Positions 17,173-26,222 of a stretch of 32,460 bases of DNA are shown here, in pieces. Position 1 is the stretch's first letter. Every line of letters starts with the position of its first letter. The position numbers and the translations under genes were made by a program. Source of the stretch: Alphaproteobacteria bacterium (lineage in GTDB: Bacteria > Pseudomonadota > Alphaproteobacteria > Micavibrionales > Micavibrionaceae); contig JAJOJU010000040.1 in the NCBI GenBank assembly GCA_021208265.1, positions 1 to 32,460 of the forward strand, given 5' to 3'. Below the pieces are notes generated by a model, which worked only from the letters and a program-made list of their open reading frames with translations, did not search any database and was not told the origin of the DNA.

Positions 17173-18022
17173 GCCGCATGATGTAAACGCCGCTGGCCAC
17201 GATAATGGCGGTGCCGGCAATCATCCATAAATCCACACTATCTCCGAAGATGAGATAGCCGAACATAATCGCCCAGATCATCTCGGTATACAGGAAGGGT
17301 GATACTACCGAGGCATCTGCCGCGCGGAAGGCGAGCGATATGAAGGTGACGCCCGATGACATCAGCACGGCCCCCAAAGCCAGATGCAGCCACGCTGTTA
17401 GATCAGGCTCCACATAATGCCCGGCCATTAGCGGCAGGGATAGAAGGCACGCCCCGGCAATGGGGTACAGGCTCATGACAAAGGGGCTGGATTCTTTAAG
17501 TGAGCGGCAGACGACAAACATCACAGCAATCAGGAAGGCGCAGGCCAGCGGGATCAGCAGGTTGATATCCATGGCGCCAAAGCCGGGCCTTAAGATGACC
17601 AGAACCCCGGCAAAGCCTAGAATAATGGCGGCCCAGCGTTTCAGGCTCACGCGCTCGCCGTAAAACAGCATGGCGAGCAGCACGGCGAAAAACGGTTTGG
17701 CGAAGATCATCGTATAGATACTGGCGAGGGATAGGATTTGAAAGGCATGCACAATCAGCAGCATAAACACGAAATTCACAATCACGCGGATCAGGTGAAA
17801 CGGCAGCTCGGCTTTCACCCCTATGCCTTTCCAGCCGCCCAGAAACGGGCTTAGGGCAATCAGTAGCAGGCTGGCAAGGCCGTTTTGCGTGACGATAAGC
17901 TGGATATTTTCAAAGCCTTGAGAGAGCAGCCATTTGGAATTGGCATCCGCAAAGGCAAAGGATGTGTAGCCCAGAAGGGCAAATAAAATACCGCGATGAT
18001 GCTGCGCAAAGGGTGAAAGCAT
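17153..18022 (-). CDS. EamA-family (drug/metabolite) transporter
   Basis: The 289-residue protein has about ten hydrophobic segments in two homologous halves (for example LLLIALSPFLGGW, LIRVIVNFVFMLLIVHAFQIL, FAVLLAMLFYGERVSLKRWAAIILGFAGVLVI). This is the double EamA/DMT arrangement in the inner membrane. The EAMA-type GER motif occurs in LFYGERVSLKRW, and the second half has IWAIMFGYLIFGDSVDLWMIAGTAIIVASG. The substrate cannot be inferred. The 3' end overlaps rarA by 20 bases. The ATG at 18022 has a weak RBS. Confidence 0.9.
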   Translation of the reverse strand: MLSPFAQHHRGILFALLGYTSFAFADANSKWLLSQGFENIQLIVTQNGLASLLLIALSPFLGGWKGIGVKAELPFHLIRVIVNFVFMLLIVHAFQILSLASIYTMIFAKPFFAVLLAMLFYGERVSLKRWAAIILGFAGVLVILRPGFGAMDINLLIPLACAFLIAVMFVVCRSLKESSPFVMSLYPIAGACLLSLPLMAGHYVEPDLTAWLHLALGAVLMSSGVTFISLAFRAADASVVSPFLYTEMIWAIMFGYLIFGDSVDLWMIAGTAIIVASGVYIMRLKEQPS

Positions 18023-18046
18023 CTGTGTGGATTAGCCGATGAAGGC

Positions 18047-18073
18047 CCCCGGCGCAACTATTATATGCCGGGG
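18047..18073. other. GC-rich hairpin spanning the spoVR stop
   Basis: CCCCGGC at 18047-18053 and GCCGGGG at 18067-18073 form a perfect 7-base stem around a 13-base loop. The loop contains the TAA stop of spoVR (18063-18061, - strand). No T tract follows on either strand, so it is not a canonical intrinsic terminator. It may stabilise the 3' end of the operon mRNA. Confidence 0.35.
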
Positions 18074-19804
18074 CGGAGATCGGCGCGCCTTTGCGCCTTG
18101 TAATTATAATTGGCAGGCGATGAATAGGTAGCAAGGACCTTGCCTGTTTCTTCATCCACACTTTCAATCACAATCGGGTGTTCCCACTGGGCGTGCATGT
18201 GTTCCAGAACGGCTTTCGCATCTTCGGCATGCAGCCGCTTACCTTCAAAAACATGATGGCGCAGGATAAGGCAGCGGTCAGTTTTTTCCTGATAATCAAA
18301 CAAGGATATATCAGGCAGGATTTCGGAGAGGCGGTAATCCCGCGCCAGGCGCTCGCGGATTTGCTGGAAACCCTCCCCAGATTGAATGGCTGTGACTTCT
18401 GCCAAGGGCTTGCCTTCTATGTCTTTCGCAGAAAACAGCTTCAGATCGCGGATGGCTTGAGGCGATAGATATTGGTGAATATAGGTTTCGTCATTGCTGG
18501 AAAAGACAGCATGTTTCACCATGGAAAGCCAGTCAGAATCCCCGGCGAAATGCGGGAACAGCTTTTTATCTTCCGCAGTGGGGTTCTTGCAGATGCGCTC
18601 AATATCCCTAAGGATGGTCAAGCCCAGCGTATAGGGGTTCATTTGCACTTCTACCAGAATATTTACAGGCTGGCCATCAGGGCCTTTTACCGTGCGGATG
18701 GCGCTGGGCTGGAAAATAACCCCTTCGTTGATTTGCACATATTCGTTATACATGCCGAAATCGATCAACCCGATATCACGCATGGTGGTAATGATTTTAT
18801 CATGCGTGAATGTTGCCATGCCTTCATTCAGGACCTTGGTCATCATTTGCGGTTTGAAATATTGCGAAAGGCGCGAGCGCATCCGCATGATATTCCGCTT
18901 CCATTCCGGTAAATGGGGGGGCATGGTCAGCCATGAAGGCCAGAATATTCTTTTCCCCCTGACGCGGATGACCGGAGATTTCTCTCTGCGGGCCGTCAGA
19001 TTCGTCATCATTGGCGGCTATGTTAAACACGCTCTGGCGCGGCGCGTTCAGGTGGCGTTGCAGATCTTTTTCCCTCTGGCGTTTCAGAATTTCCGAACGG
19101 CGCGGCTTGCTTTTGTTGGGCTTGTCGGATGTATCTACGAACTGCATGGCATGACAGAAATCAAGCACGCGCGAAACTTCTTTCCAGCCATATTTCTTTT
19201 CACATTCAAAAATATAATCTCGCATGCGGCGGTTATCGATCAGGATGTTTTCCGTGTCGGTAAATTCCTTGAACAAATAATTGTTTTTGAACACCGTGTT
19301 ATGGCCGTATGACGCATGAGCGATTACGATCATCTGCAAAAGCGGCGAGTTGGTATCCATGCAATAGGCCAGACAGGGGCTGGAATTGATTACAATTTCA
19401 TAGGCCAGATGCTTGGAGGAATCGTAATTCATCTCCTCTGACATGCGCCGTTTACCGAAGCTCCAGTGGCGGTAACTATCTGGCAGGCCCGTGGTAGTAT
19501 AAGCATCCAGCATTTGGTCCGCGCGGATGATCTCGATGTCATTGGGCAGGACATCCAGTTTATACTTTTCAGTTGCGATAATCCCGATTACGGCATCGGC
19601 CAGTTGCAGCCATGTTTTGGGCAGATACGGGTCATTCTCATATTCCGGCTTGCGGACCAGCGGAAAATCGTAATTATTGGCCCTATGTGCATCGATAAAG
19701 ACGTTCCAGCCGTCTTCATAATGGTCTAGAAGTTCAGTAACTTTTTTGTAGTAATCCTGTTCTTCTTCAGGTCTGTCGTAGTCGGGGATGGGGTTTGTCG
19801 TCAT
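18061..19804 (-). CDS. SpoVR family protein (one extra base)
   Basis: The family comprises E. coli YcgB and Bacillus SpoVR; its biochemical role is unknown. The N-terminal part has WSFGKRRMSEEMNYDSSKHLAYEIVINSSPCLAYCMDTNSPLLQMIVIAHASYGHNTVFKNNYLF, a strongly conserved block. After a run of seven Gs (Cs on the coding strand) at 18915-18921, which should be six, it continues PEWKRNIMRMRSRLSQYFKPQMMTKVLNEGMATF (the NEGxATF block) and ERICKNPTAEDKKLFPHFAGDSDWL. The repaired length is 580 residues versus about 510 for YcgB; the extra residues lie mainly at the N-terminus and near 250-270. The start has a GGGAGG RBS, 14 bases after yeaH. It is the third gene of the prkA-yeaH-spoVR triad, so it probably acts with the kinase. 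Confidence 0.93.
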
Positions 19805-19818
19805 AAGATACCTCCCGT

Positions 19819-21333
19819 TTAGGCGGGTGAAGGGCTGTAGGATGAAGAGGGACCGGCGCCGCCGACCGGGAAGAAGCTTTTGAAGGCTTCCAGCGCGTCA
19901 GACGGGGTTTCAATACCACTGGCGGTATGGACTTTGCCGTTGTTCCGGGAGGAAATGGTCTCATAGGTCATGAAAAGATCGCTTTCATAACCTGCCGGTT
20001 TGCCGACTTCGATGTAGTAATGCGCCTGTAAAATAGGCAGCAGTTTGTCCATCAGCTTGGTGATTTTGAAATTGTCGCCCTGCCAGTTATCGCCATCCGA
20101 TGCTTGTGCGCTGTAGATATTCCATTCACTCACGGGGTAGCGTTCCTGAATGATCTCCATCGTTTTTTCAAGGCAGGAAGATACGATCGTGCCGCCGGTT
20201 TCCTGACCGTAAAAGAAGGTTTGTTCATCAACTTCCTTGGCGGTTGTCGTGTGGGCAATGAAGACTACATCTACCTCATCATATTTTTCCTTCAGGAATT
20301 TGTTCAGAAGCCAGAAGAACACCTTGGCGGCGTTTTTGTCTTCCTGCTCCATCGAGGCGGATACGTCCATCTGGCAGAACATGACGGCCTTGGCGTTGGG
20401 ACGCGGCACATCGTCATCATATTCATAGACAAGATGTTCTTCGCGCAGCTTGCCGGCCTTGCTGCGGCCTTTGAATTGGTCCTGAAGCCGTGTTTCCAGA
20501 ACACCGAGGCGGTGTTCTTCATCGGCAGTTACTTTAGCGCGCAAGCGATCATTCAGCGTGTCCACGCTTTGTTGCAGGATAGAAATAACCGCTTCCGGGC
20601 TTTTGGAAAGTTCTGCCGTGTTAACATCAGCGCCCGTATTTACGTGCTGGAAGATATTCAGGATCAGATCGCGCTTTTCCTGCTTGCTCTTGCCGCGCAG
20701 TTCAATGGTTTGAGCCTTCTCCCCATATTGAGAGAGAATATTGAATTGTTCCGCCAGGTTCTCAAGAATCCGTTTTTCAGCACCCTTGGCGAGGATCATT
20801 TCCTCGTCCTTGCGCTTCTTATCGGTTTTATCAGTATCCAGACGATGCTCCGGCCCCTTGGTGGTATAGCCGGAATGTTCGCGGTCCACCGTTTTAGCAC
20901 TTTTGGCCTTGAGCTTGGTCATGTCGGGCAGAGAGCGGCCTTCGAACAGGATCTCCAGATATTCTGACTCGTTTATCCAGATGAAGTCGTCCTGAGCATC
21001 AGAATCCTGGTCGGAAGCCCCTTCGCCATTCCCTTGACCGCCGCCACCGCCACCGCCGGGTTTCAGAATTTTATCGCCGACATCATAACGGTTGCCGGGG
21101 TAAACGCGTTCTTTTGGGTTGCCGCCCACATGATGGAAGATCGGTTCCCGCGTGGTTTCCTTAGGGATTGGAATTTTTATTCCGTCTTTGCCAATATCCT
21201 GAAAACCCCGGTTGGCAACGTCATCCTGAATGGCCTTGCGAACGCGTTCAAGATAACGGTCCCGGAAACGTTGTTTATCCGTTGCGAATTTATCATTAGG
21301 CGGCTCTTCGCGCCTGTCACGTATAACAGTCAC
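19819..21333 (-). CDS. yeaH: YeaH/DUF444 VWA-like protein
   Basis: The family partners PrkA/YeaG in the stress and nitrogen-starvation response of E. coli; its precise function is unknown. The product has 504 residues, beginning with a basic N-terminus (IRDRREEPPNDKFATDKQRFRDRYLERVRKAI). A glycine-rich linker (PGGGGGGGQGNGEGASD, about 92-108) follows, then ESEYLEILFEGRSLPDMTK. The C-terminal VWA-like domain has CQMDVSASMEQ (metal-ion adhesion motif DxSxS at 323-327), QETGGTIVSS and WNIYSAQASDGDNW. It is about 75 residues longer than E. coli YeaH (427) because of a charged helical segment around 170-290. It starts at a GTG with an AGGGAG RBS, 62 bases after prkA. The frame is intact. Confidence 0.94.
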   Translation of the reverse strand: MTVIRDRREEPPNDKFATDKQRFRDRYLERVRKAIQDDVANRGFQDIGKDGIKIPIPKETTREPIFHHVGGNPKERVYPGNRYDVGDKILKPGGGGGGGQGNGEGASDQDSDAQDDFIWINESEYLEILFEGRSLPDMTKLKAKSAKTVDREHSGYTTKGPEHRLDTDKTDKKRKDEEMILAKGAEKRILENLAEQFNILSQYGEKAQTIELRGKSKQEKRDLILNIFQHVNTGADVNTAELSKSPEAVISILQQSVDTLNDRLRAKVTADEEHRLGVLETRLQDQFKGRSKAGKLREEHLVYEYDDDVPRPNAKAVMFCQMDVSASMEQEDKNAAKVFFWLLNKFLKEKYDEVDVVFIAHTTTAKEVDEQTFFYGQETGGTIVSSCLEKTMEIIQERYPVSEWNIYSAQASDGDNWQGDNFKITKLMDKLLPILQAHYYIEVGKPAGYESDLFMTYETISSRNNGKVHTASGIETPSDALEAFKSFFPVGGAGPSSSYSPSPA

Positions 21334-21395
21334 TATGCTGCTCCCTGTTTTTATGAGTTACCATTTGTAAGCAATGGCCCGCGAGGGCCAATGCC

Positions 21396-23480
21396 TTAGG
21401 TGTAGTTCAGGTGATGCAGCATTCTGGCGATCATCGTGTCCGTATAGCCTTGCGTATGCATGTTTTTGTGGAAGCGCGTGTGTTGACGCTTTTCCTCATC
21501 CGTACGCAGGTCGGCACTGGACTTGGCGCTCAAGATATGACGGCGGCTGTCCTGATCGACCTCATACTGGGCGCGGATGGCTCTCGCCACGGGTTCGAAG
21601 CTATCCCAACGTACCAGTACTTCTTCTTGCTGATCCCTTGGTTTGCCGCGGTTTTTCTTGGCAATGCGGGCGATTTCGCTGTTGATGCTGGCAAGCGCAC
21701 TTTGTCTGAACTGCTCACCGTTTGTAATCCCGGCGCGCTTTTCAAAGCTTTGCAGGTGACGTTCCACCTTGGTCATATCAATGGGTTCGCCTGTTTCGCT
21801 GAACAGGTCTTTTTCATTAACCCAGGCATCAGCATATTCCAGATATTCATCAAAAATGCGCTGGCACGTACCGTCATCAGCATCGATGATGGCGGCATTG
21901 ATTTTCTTTTCCAGTTCCTGGCGGTTTCTTTCGGCCAGCGTATCGACATAGCCGCGGAAACGTTTCTTCTCGTCTTCGGAAATATCTTCCGTGTTGGCCT
22001 TGGTGATGAAATCACGCAGCGTTTCAAGCAGCAGAATAGTATCAGCTTCCTGGATTTTTTCTTTGGCGCGGGCGTTGAACGTTCTTAGCAGCACGCGTTC
22101 GGCGTCCCGGATGGTAAAGCCGTCCATGCCCTCATCGGGGTCTGTCTTGGCTCTGATCTCATGCAGGGGCGGTATTTTACCTTCCGCAGCATCCGGGGTT
22201 TCCCCATTCATGATGCGGGCCCGCAGGAACGGATCATAAGGCTTCAAGGCGGCGCCGATACCGTCTTTCTGACGGGATACGACCGAGAACTCAGCCAGAA
22301 GCTCTTTCGTTCCGGGGGCTACCGGCTTTTCGCCGTGCTTGCTTTTCGCGAGCAGCTTTTCATAGATTTTAAGCTCTTCACTCAAACGCAGCGTGTAAGG
22401 TACATCGATGATCTCGATACGGTTACGGGCCGCATCGCTGTCGTTGGCTTGTTTGAATTGCTTCCAGACAGGGTCGTTGGATGTGATGATAATAAGCTGA
22501 TTCATCGGCAGCATCCCGATACCGCTATTACCTGTGAAGTAACCTGTGGTCACGCTTTCCAGGAAGGCGTTCAGCAGAGCCGGGTTGTTGCGGAAGAATT
22601 CGGCCGCGTGGAATACCCCGCCATGTGAGCGAGAGAACACTCCCGGCTTGTAAGCATCGGGATCACCCTCTTTCAGAGTTTCATCCGGGTTGAACGGATC
22701 TTCTTCGCCTACCAGTGTCCGGTCAACGGAGCCGATCAGAGCGCTCATGTCCGCTGTTTTCGGGTCCTGCGGGTCCAGCTTGGCGATACCTATCTGTCTT
22801 TCACGGGAGGGATAGATTTTTACAACGTCAAAAGCGGCATTCGCATCACCTTTGAAGTGGTCAAGGCGTTTCGTGACCCATGCGGATTTTGCTTCTTTCA
22901 GATAGCGCATCGGGATGCCAAGCTCGGCTGAGGCGTCTTTTGCTAGTTCCTCGCCGGACAGCAAGCAAAGCGGTGAGTCATTAAACGGGGAAATCTTGCC
23001 GGTTGTTTTGCATTTCAGAACGTAGAACGGCACTTTTTCCATCAGCTTTTCGATGATGGTCGCAATTTCAGTTTTACCGCTTCCCACAGGGCCGCGCAGA
23101 ACAAGCATGCCTTGCGCGCCGTTTTCAAGATAACGGACAAGTTGAGAGATGACGTCTTCAACGTCATACATGTCTTTGAACGGGGCGTATTGAGTTATTT
23201 TCTTGCCGCCATGAACAAGGCGCGTCTGGAGATCAGATAGCTTGGTGTCGATTGTTTCCGGTTCACCAATGGCTTTCAGGAGTCTCTCGGCGAAATTCTC
23301 ATAAGCGGAAGGGTCTGTCTTGCAGCGATCAATCCATTGATCAACGCTGATGACCTCGGGCTCTTGATGTTCCTTCTGCGTTTTCAGCCTCTGAAGGATA
23401 CTGCTCCCCGCTTTTCCTTTTGTGTTATCGTTAACGGAATCGTTGCCATGCGCCTCCGGCGCAGGTTTTTCTGCAGACAT
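21396..23480 (-). CDS. prkA: PrkA-family serine/AAA+ protein kinase (YeaG-like)
   Basis: PrkA/YeaG is a stress-induced protein with an N-terminal AAA+ ATPase-like domain and a C-terminal kinase-like domain. The 694-residue product has Walker A GPVGSGKT at residues 130-137 and PFYVLKCKTTGKISPFNDSPLCL. It also has GVFHAAEFFRNNPALLNAFLESVTTGYFTG, LPMNQLIIITSNDPVWKQF and DVPYTLRLSEELKIYEKLL, matching YeaG. It is longer than the roughly 644-residue E. coli protein, with an N-terminal extension rich in E, K and N (about 1-45). The frame is intact. The RBS is GGGAG, 8 bases before the ATG. It is the first gene of a three-gene operon with yeaH and spoVR, and an AT-rich region with repeats lies upstream. 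Confidence 0.95.
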   Translation of the reverse strand: MSAEKPAPEAHGNDSVNDNTKGKAGSSILQRLKTQKEHQEPEVISVDQWIDRCKTDPSAYENFAERLLKAIGEPETIDTKLSDLQTRLVHGGKKITQYAPFKDMYDVEDVISQLVRYLENGAQGMLVLRGPVGSGKTEIATIIEKLMEKVPFYVLKCKTTGKISPFNDSPLCLLSGEELAKDASAELGIPMRYLKEAKSAWVTKRLDHFKGDANAAFDVVKIYPSRERQIGIAKLDPQDPKTADMSALIGSVDRTLVGEEDPFNPDETLKEGDPDAYKPGVFSRSHGGVFHAAEFFRNNPALLNAFLESVTTGYFTGNSGIGMLPMNQLIIITSNDPVWKQFKQANDSDAARNRIEIIDVPYTLRLSEELKIYEKLLAKSKHGEKPVAPGTKELLAEFSVVSRQKDGIGAALKPYDPFLRARIMNGETPDAAEGKIPPLHEIRAKTDPDEGMDGFTIRDAERVLLRTFNARAKEKIQEADTILLLETLRDFITKANTEDISEDEKKRFRGYVDTLAERNRQELEKKINAAIIDADDGTCQRIFDEYLEYADAWVNEKDLFSETGEPIDMTKVERHLQSFEKRAGITNGEQFRQSALASINSEIARIAKKNRGKPRDQQEEVLVRWDSFEPVARAIRAQYEVDQDSRRHILSAKSSADLRTDEEKRQHTRFHKNMHTQGYTDTMIARMLHHLNYT

Positions 23481-23553
23481 AGTGAATCTCCCTATTTACT
23501 GATCCGGACGTTTCGCCGGACTTTTTTTTACTTATTGTTTTTGATGTTTTGAG

Positions 23554-23651
23554 TACGCGAGCAGGTTACTTAAGCGATAGATACGCAAGGGGTACGCAAT
23601 AAAGCACACTAGAAAAAAGTACCTGAGAGTGACGCGAGAGAGTTACTTAAG
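23554..23651. repeat. Imperfect direct repeats upstream of prkA
   Basis: Two 21-base units at 23554-23574 and 23631-23651 match at 17 or more positions. They share ACGCGAG, then differ over three bases, then share GTTACTTAAG. Their starts are 77 bases apart, about seven helical turns. They could be sites for a regulator of the prkA operon, but this is inference. Confidence 0.5.
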
Positions 23652-23772
23652 AAAACTCTATAACTTGAACAGTGATTGTGCGTTGGTTTTTGTATTAGAA
23701 AATTGCACAATCATCAGGCTTAGAGATTATTTCTTGCTCTGTCAATCCGTAAATTTCAATAAAACAGATTGC

Positions 23773-23802
23773 TTGGACAGCTCTCGTGTTCCTTGGTATA
23801 GT
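23773..23802 (+). promoter_or_regulatory. Sigma-70-type promoter for crcB
   Basis: TTGGAC at 23773-23778 and TATAGT at 23797-23802 are 18 bases apart. Transcription would begin near 23809, giving a leader of about 26 bases. No fluoride riboswitch is evident in that leader. Motif match only. Confidence 0.45.
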
Positions 23803-23834
23803 GCTTCTTTAATCTCTGTAACCTGCGGATAACA

Positions 23835-24218
23835 ATGATTTCATCACTATTGGCGATAGGTCTGGGTGGCGCCTTGGGTGCGGTGGCGCGGTATGGGGCC
23901 AGCAGCGGCATCATGACCCTGTTCAAGACATATTTTCCATACGGCACGTTATGTGTAAACGTGCTGGGGTCGTTTGCCATAGGGCTTTTAATTGCTATTT
24001 TTGCCCATTACGGTAATCCATCCAGGCCGTGGCAAATGTTTCTGGTGACAGGGTTTTTAGGCGGTTTTACAACGTTTTCCACATTTTCTTTGGATGCCAT
24101 GACTTTAATCACGCGGGGCCATTACCTTGAAAGCGCACTTTATATGTCGGGCTCTTTAGTATTTTCCATTTTAGCCGTATTTGCCGGGGCGTATCTGGGC
24201 GGGAGGATGATAGGGTGA
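23835..24218 (+). CDS. crcB: Fluoride channel Fluc/CrcB
   Basis: CrcB exports fluoride passively across the inner membrane as a dual-topology dimer. The 127-residue product has four hydrophobic segments and the family motifs GGALGAVARY (7-20 region), PYGTLCVNVLGSFAIG and GFLGGFTTFSTFS; the last contains the phenylalanines and threonines of the pore. Its length is normal. The last bases (GGGTGA) overlap the GTG start of the next gene by four bases. The fluoride riboswitch that often precedes crcB was not found. Confidence 0.96.
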   Translation: MISSLLAIGLGGALGAVARYGASSGIMTLFKTYFPYGTLCVNVLGSFAIGLLIAIFAHYGNPSRPWQMFLVTGFLGGFTTFSTFSLDAMTLITRGHYLESALYMSGSLVFSILAVFAGAYLGGRMIG

Positions 24219-25225
24219 GTGAGCGTATCTTAGTAGTAGCGGATGACGATGACGGGCAACGTCTGGACCGCTGGATTAAACGTCATGTGCCGGATTTGCC
24301 GTACGTGCTGGCGCAGAAATTGCTTAGAAAAGGCGCGATTAAGGTTGACGGCAAAAAAGCCAAGACGGATCAGCGCTTAAGCGGTGGGCAGAGTGTGCGT
24401 ATTCCTCCCTTTGAAACAGCCGGACCGCAGAAGGAAAAACGAGCCAGACCCTTATCTGATAAGGATGCTGCTTATATAAGGTCACTGGTTATCTTTGATG
24501 ACGGGGATGTGATTGCGATTAACAAGCCGGGTGATTTGGCAGTGCAGGGCGGTACGGGGACAGAACGCCATGTTGACGGCATGCTGGATGCGCTGGTCAA
24601 TGAAGCCGGGGTGCGTCCGCGCCTTGTCCACCGGCTGGATAAAGATACCAGCGGTGTTTTGCTTCTGGCCCGCTCCGCTGCTTGTGCTAAGGCTTTGGGC
24701 GCGGCGTTTAAGGGCCGGGATATCAAGAAAATTTACTGGGCGCTGATTGCCCCCGTGCCAGATATTCATGACGGTACCATCCGCGCGCCGCTTGCTAAAT
24801 CTACAGGCAACTACGAAAAAATGCAGGTGGATGAAGAGGAGGGTAAACCAGCAGTCACCGAATATAAAATCATCGAAAATGCCGGAAATAAAGCCGCCTT
24901 TGCGGCATTCTGGCCGCGTACGGGGCGTACACATCAGATTCGCATTCATGCGGCGCTGCTGGGCAGTCCGGTGGTGGGGGATGGAAAATATGCCTTGAAA
25001 GACGAAGATGGTAACCGTCTGGATGCTGCCTTGACTCAAGGCATGGAAGGCGTGTCAAAGGCATTGCACCTGCACGCCGCGCGTATTGTTCTTGATCACC
25101 CTCTAAGAAAGGGCGTAACGCTCGATATTTCTGCTCCGCTGCCGCCTGCTCTTGCCAGGAGCTGGAAGGCTCTGGGCTTTTCCACGAATCTCAAAACCGA
25201 TCCGTTCGATGAGTTAAAGAGGTAG
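24215..25225 (+). CDS. RluA/RluC-family 23S rRNA pseudouridine synthase
   Basis: The 336-residue protein has an N-terminal S4 RNA-binding domain (about 14-65, QRLDRWIKRHVPDLPYVLAQKLLRKGAIKVDGKKAKTDQRL) and a pseudouridine synthase domain. The catalytic aspartate is in PRLVHRLDKDTSGVLLLARS. Further signatures are IYWALIAPVP and WPRTGRTHQIRIHAALLGSPVVGDGKY. The GTG at 24215 overlaps the crcB stop (GTGA). RluC-like specificity is likely from domain order, but RluC and RluD are not safely distinguished, so no symbol is given. It is second in a tightly coupled four-gene operon. Confidence 0.94.
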   Translation: MSERILVVADDDDGQRLDRWIKRHVPDLPYVLAQKLLRKGAIKVDGKKAKTDQRLSGGQSVRIPPFETAGPQKEKRARPLSDKDAAYIRSLVIFDDGDVIAINKPGDLAVQGGTGTERHVDGMLDALVNEAGVRPRLVHRLDKDTSGVLLLARSAACAKALGAAFKGRDIKKIYWALIAPVPDIHDGTIRAPLAKSTGNYEKMQVDEEEGKPAVTEYKIIENAGNKAAFAAFWPRTGRTHQIRIHAALLGSPVVGDGKYALKDEDGNRLDAALTQGMEGVSKALHLHAARIVLDHPLRKGVTLDISAPLPPALARSWKALGFSTNLKTDPFDELKR

Positions 25226-25229
25226 GTGG

Positions 25230-26222
25230 ATGGCGGAAGATGAAATTCAGAAGCCTCGATCATGGCTTCGTTTCTGGTTTAAGGTGGCTATCTATGTGGC
25301 TGTCTTTTTCGCCGTTATTATTACAACGCTCTCGGTCATCGGCGGTAAAAGTGAGATGCTCAAAACCGGGGTGGAGCAGTTTTTCACGCAAGCCAGCGGT
25401 CATCCCGCGCAGATTGAGACCTTCAACGGCCTGCATTTCTTTCCGGATTTCAGGCTGGATATGGAAGGTCTACGGATCATGGAGAGCGATGCTGTTTCGC
25501 TGCCTGTCGCCGGGGTAATGCGGGTCAAGGTCGCTATGGGTTTCTGGGATATGATCCTGCGGACAGGCAAACTTAAAGCCTTTGATCTAGAAGGGCTTTG
25601 GATGAAGGAAGGCTTTCTTCATCCGCGTGAAATCGTGGTGGAACGTCTGGCCCTGATGCACCCGGAAGGGAGTGATCCCTATCTGGAGGGACGCGGGTTG
25701 TTGGGGGGGCAGGCATGGTCGGTGCATATGGGGCTGGAAAGCTTGGGCCGCGCTCCTTACGCTCAATACCGTTTCGGGCCGCAGCGTGATTTTTCCGTTG
25801 CGCTGGGGGGCTTTGAGGTGTCAGGTCTGCTGGTGAACGAGGAGCGCCGTCTCCGCGCAGAGGATTTTCTGGTTAAAAAAGACGGGGAAGCCGTTCTGTC
25901 CGGGCGGCCGGTTCTGGGGGCTTCGGATGGAAAGGATATGCGCCTTGAGGGCGACATCTCGCTGGCAGCAGGGGAGCAAAATATTACACTGCACCCCCAT
26001 CTAGGCTTGCTTTATCAGGACGGTATCCTGCATATCACTGACATTTTGTCCTATGAGGGAAATGCAAAACCTGATGAGATTTCTGCAGCTTTGGAAGCGT
26101 TGCGTTTGGATATTCAAAAAGCATCCGGGTATCTGCCGGCGCGGGAGGATGGCTATCGCTTGTTATTCGGCATTCCGCTCGATCCGTCAGCTATCATTGA
26201 ACGGCAAGAGGTGTCGCCATGA
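25230..26222 (+). CDS. AsmA-like membrane-anchored protein, putative
   Basis: The 330-residue product has a cytoplasmic basic start, one transmembrane segment (about 16-38, VAIYVAVFFAVIITTLSVIGG) and a periplasmic domain. The segment FFTQASGHPAQIETFNGLHFFPDFRLDMEGLRIME, just after the membrane anchor, resembles the start of AsmA/TamB-type proteins, where a strand-rich region follows a transmembrane helix. The rest is rich in beta-strand-like alternation (VVERLALMHPEG; DFSVALGGFEVSGLLV). The family assignment is tentative and the function unknown; AsmA-like proteins are linked to outer-membrane lipid transport. The gene begins 4 bases after the pseudouridine synthase gene and ends in an ATGA overlap with atp12. 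Confidence 0.7.
   Translation: MAEDEIQKPRSWLRFWFKVAIYVAVFFAVIITTLSVIGGKSEMLKTGVEQFFTQASGHPAQIETFNGLHFFPDFRLDMEGLRIMESDAVSLPVAGVMRVKVAMGFWDMILRTGKLKAFDLEGLWMKEGFLHPREIVVERLALMHPEGSDPYLEGRGLLGGQAWSVHMGLESLGRAPYAQYRFGPQRDFSVALGGFEVSGLLVNEERRLRAEDFLVKKDGEAVLSGRPVLGASDGKDMRLEGDISLAAGEQNITLHPHLGLLYQDGILHITDILSYEGNAKPDEISAALEALRLDIQKASGYLPAREDGYRLLFGIPLDPSAIIERQEVSP

Larger units (their letters stand above)
23481..23834. other. AT-rich intergenic region between prkA and crcB
   Basis: No convincing coding sequence is seen in these 354 bases. A short frame at 23629-23832 has no recognisable protein and overlaps the crcB promoter. The region must hold the prkA promoter on - and the crcB promoter on +. 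It contains imperfect direct repeats (separate entry), repeated TACGCAA words at 23582-23588 and 23593-23599, and a weak 5-base-stem hairpin at 23503-23520 with a T run on + that has no upstream + gene to terminate. Confidence 0.7.

Noticed and set aside
20104-20967. 287-codon open frame on + opposite yeaH
   Set aside because: Antisense shadow of yeaH; no recognisable domains.
23503-23529. Terminator-like hairpin with T run on the + strand
   Set aside because: The stem is only 5 bases and no + strand gene lies upstream to be terminated; it is within the prkA leader.
23700-23834. Fluoride riboswitch upstream of crcB
   Set aside because: I looked for the conserved crcB-motif pseudoknot elements in the leader and did not find them; the predicted leader is only about 26 bases.
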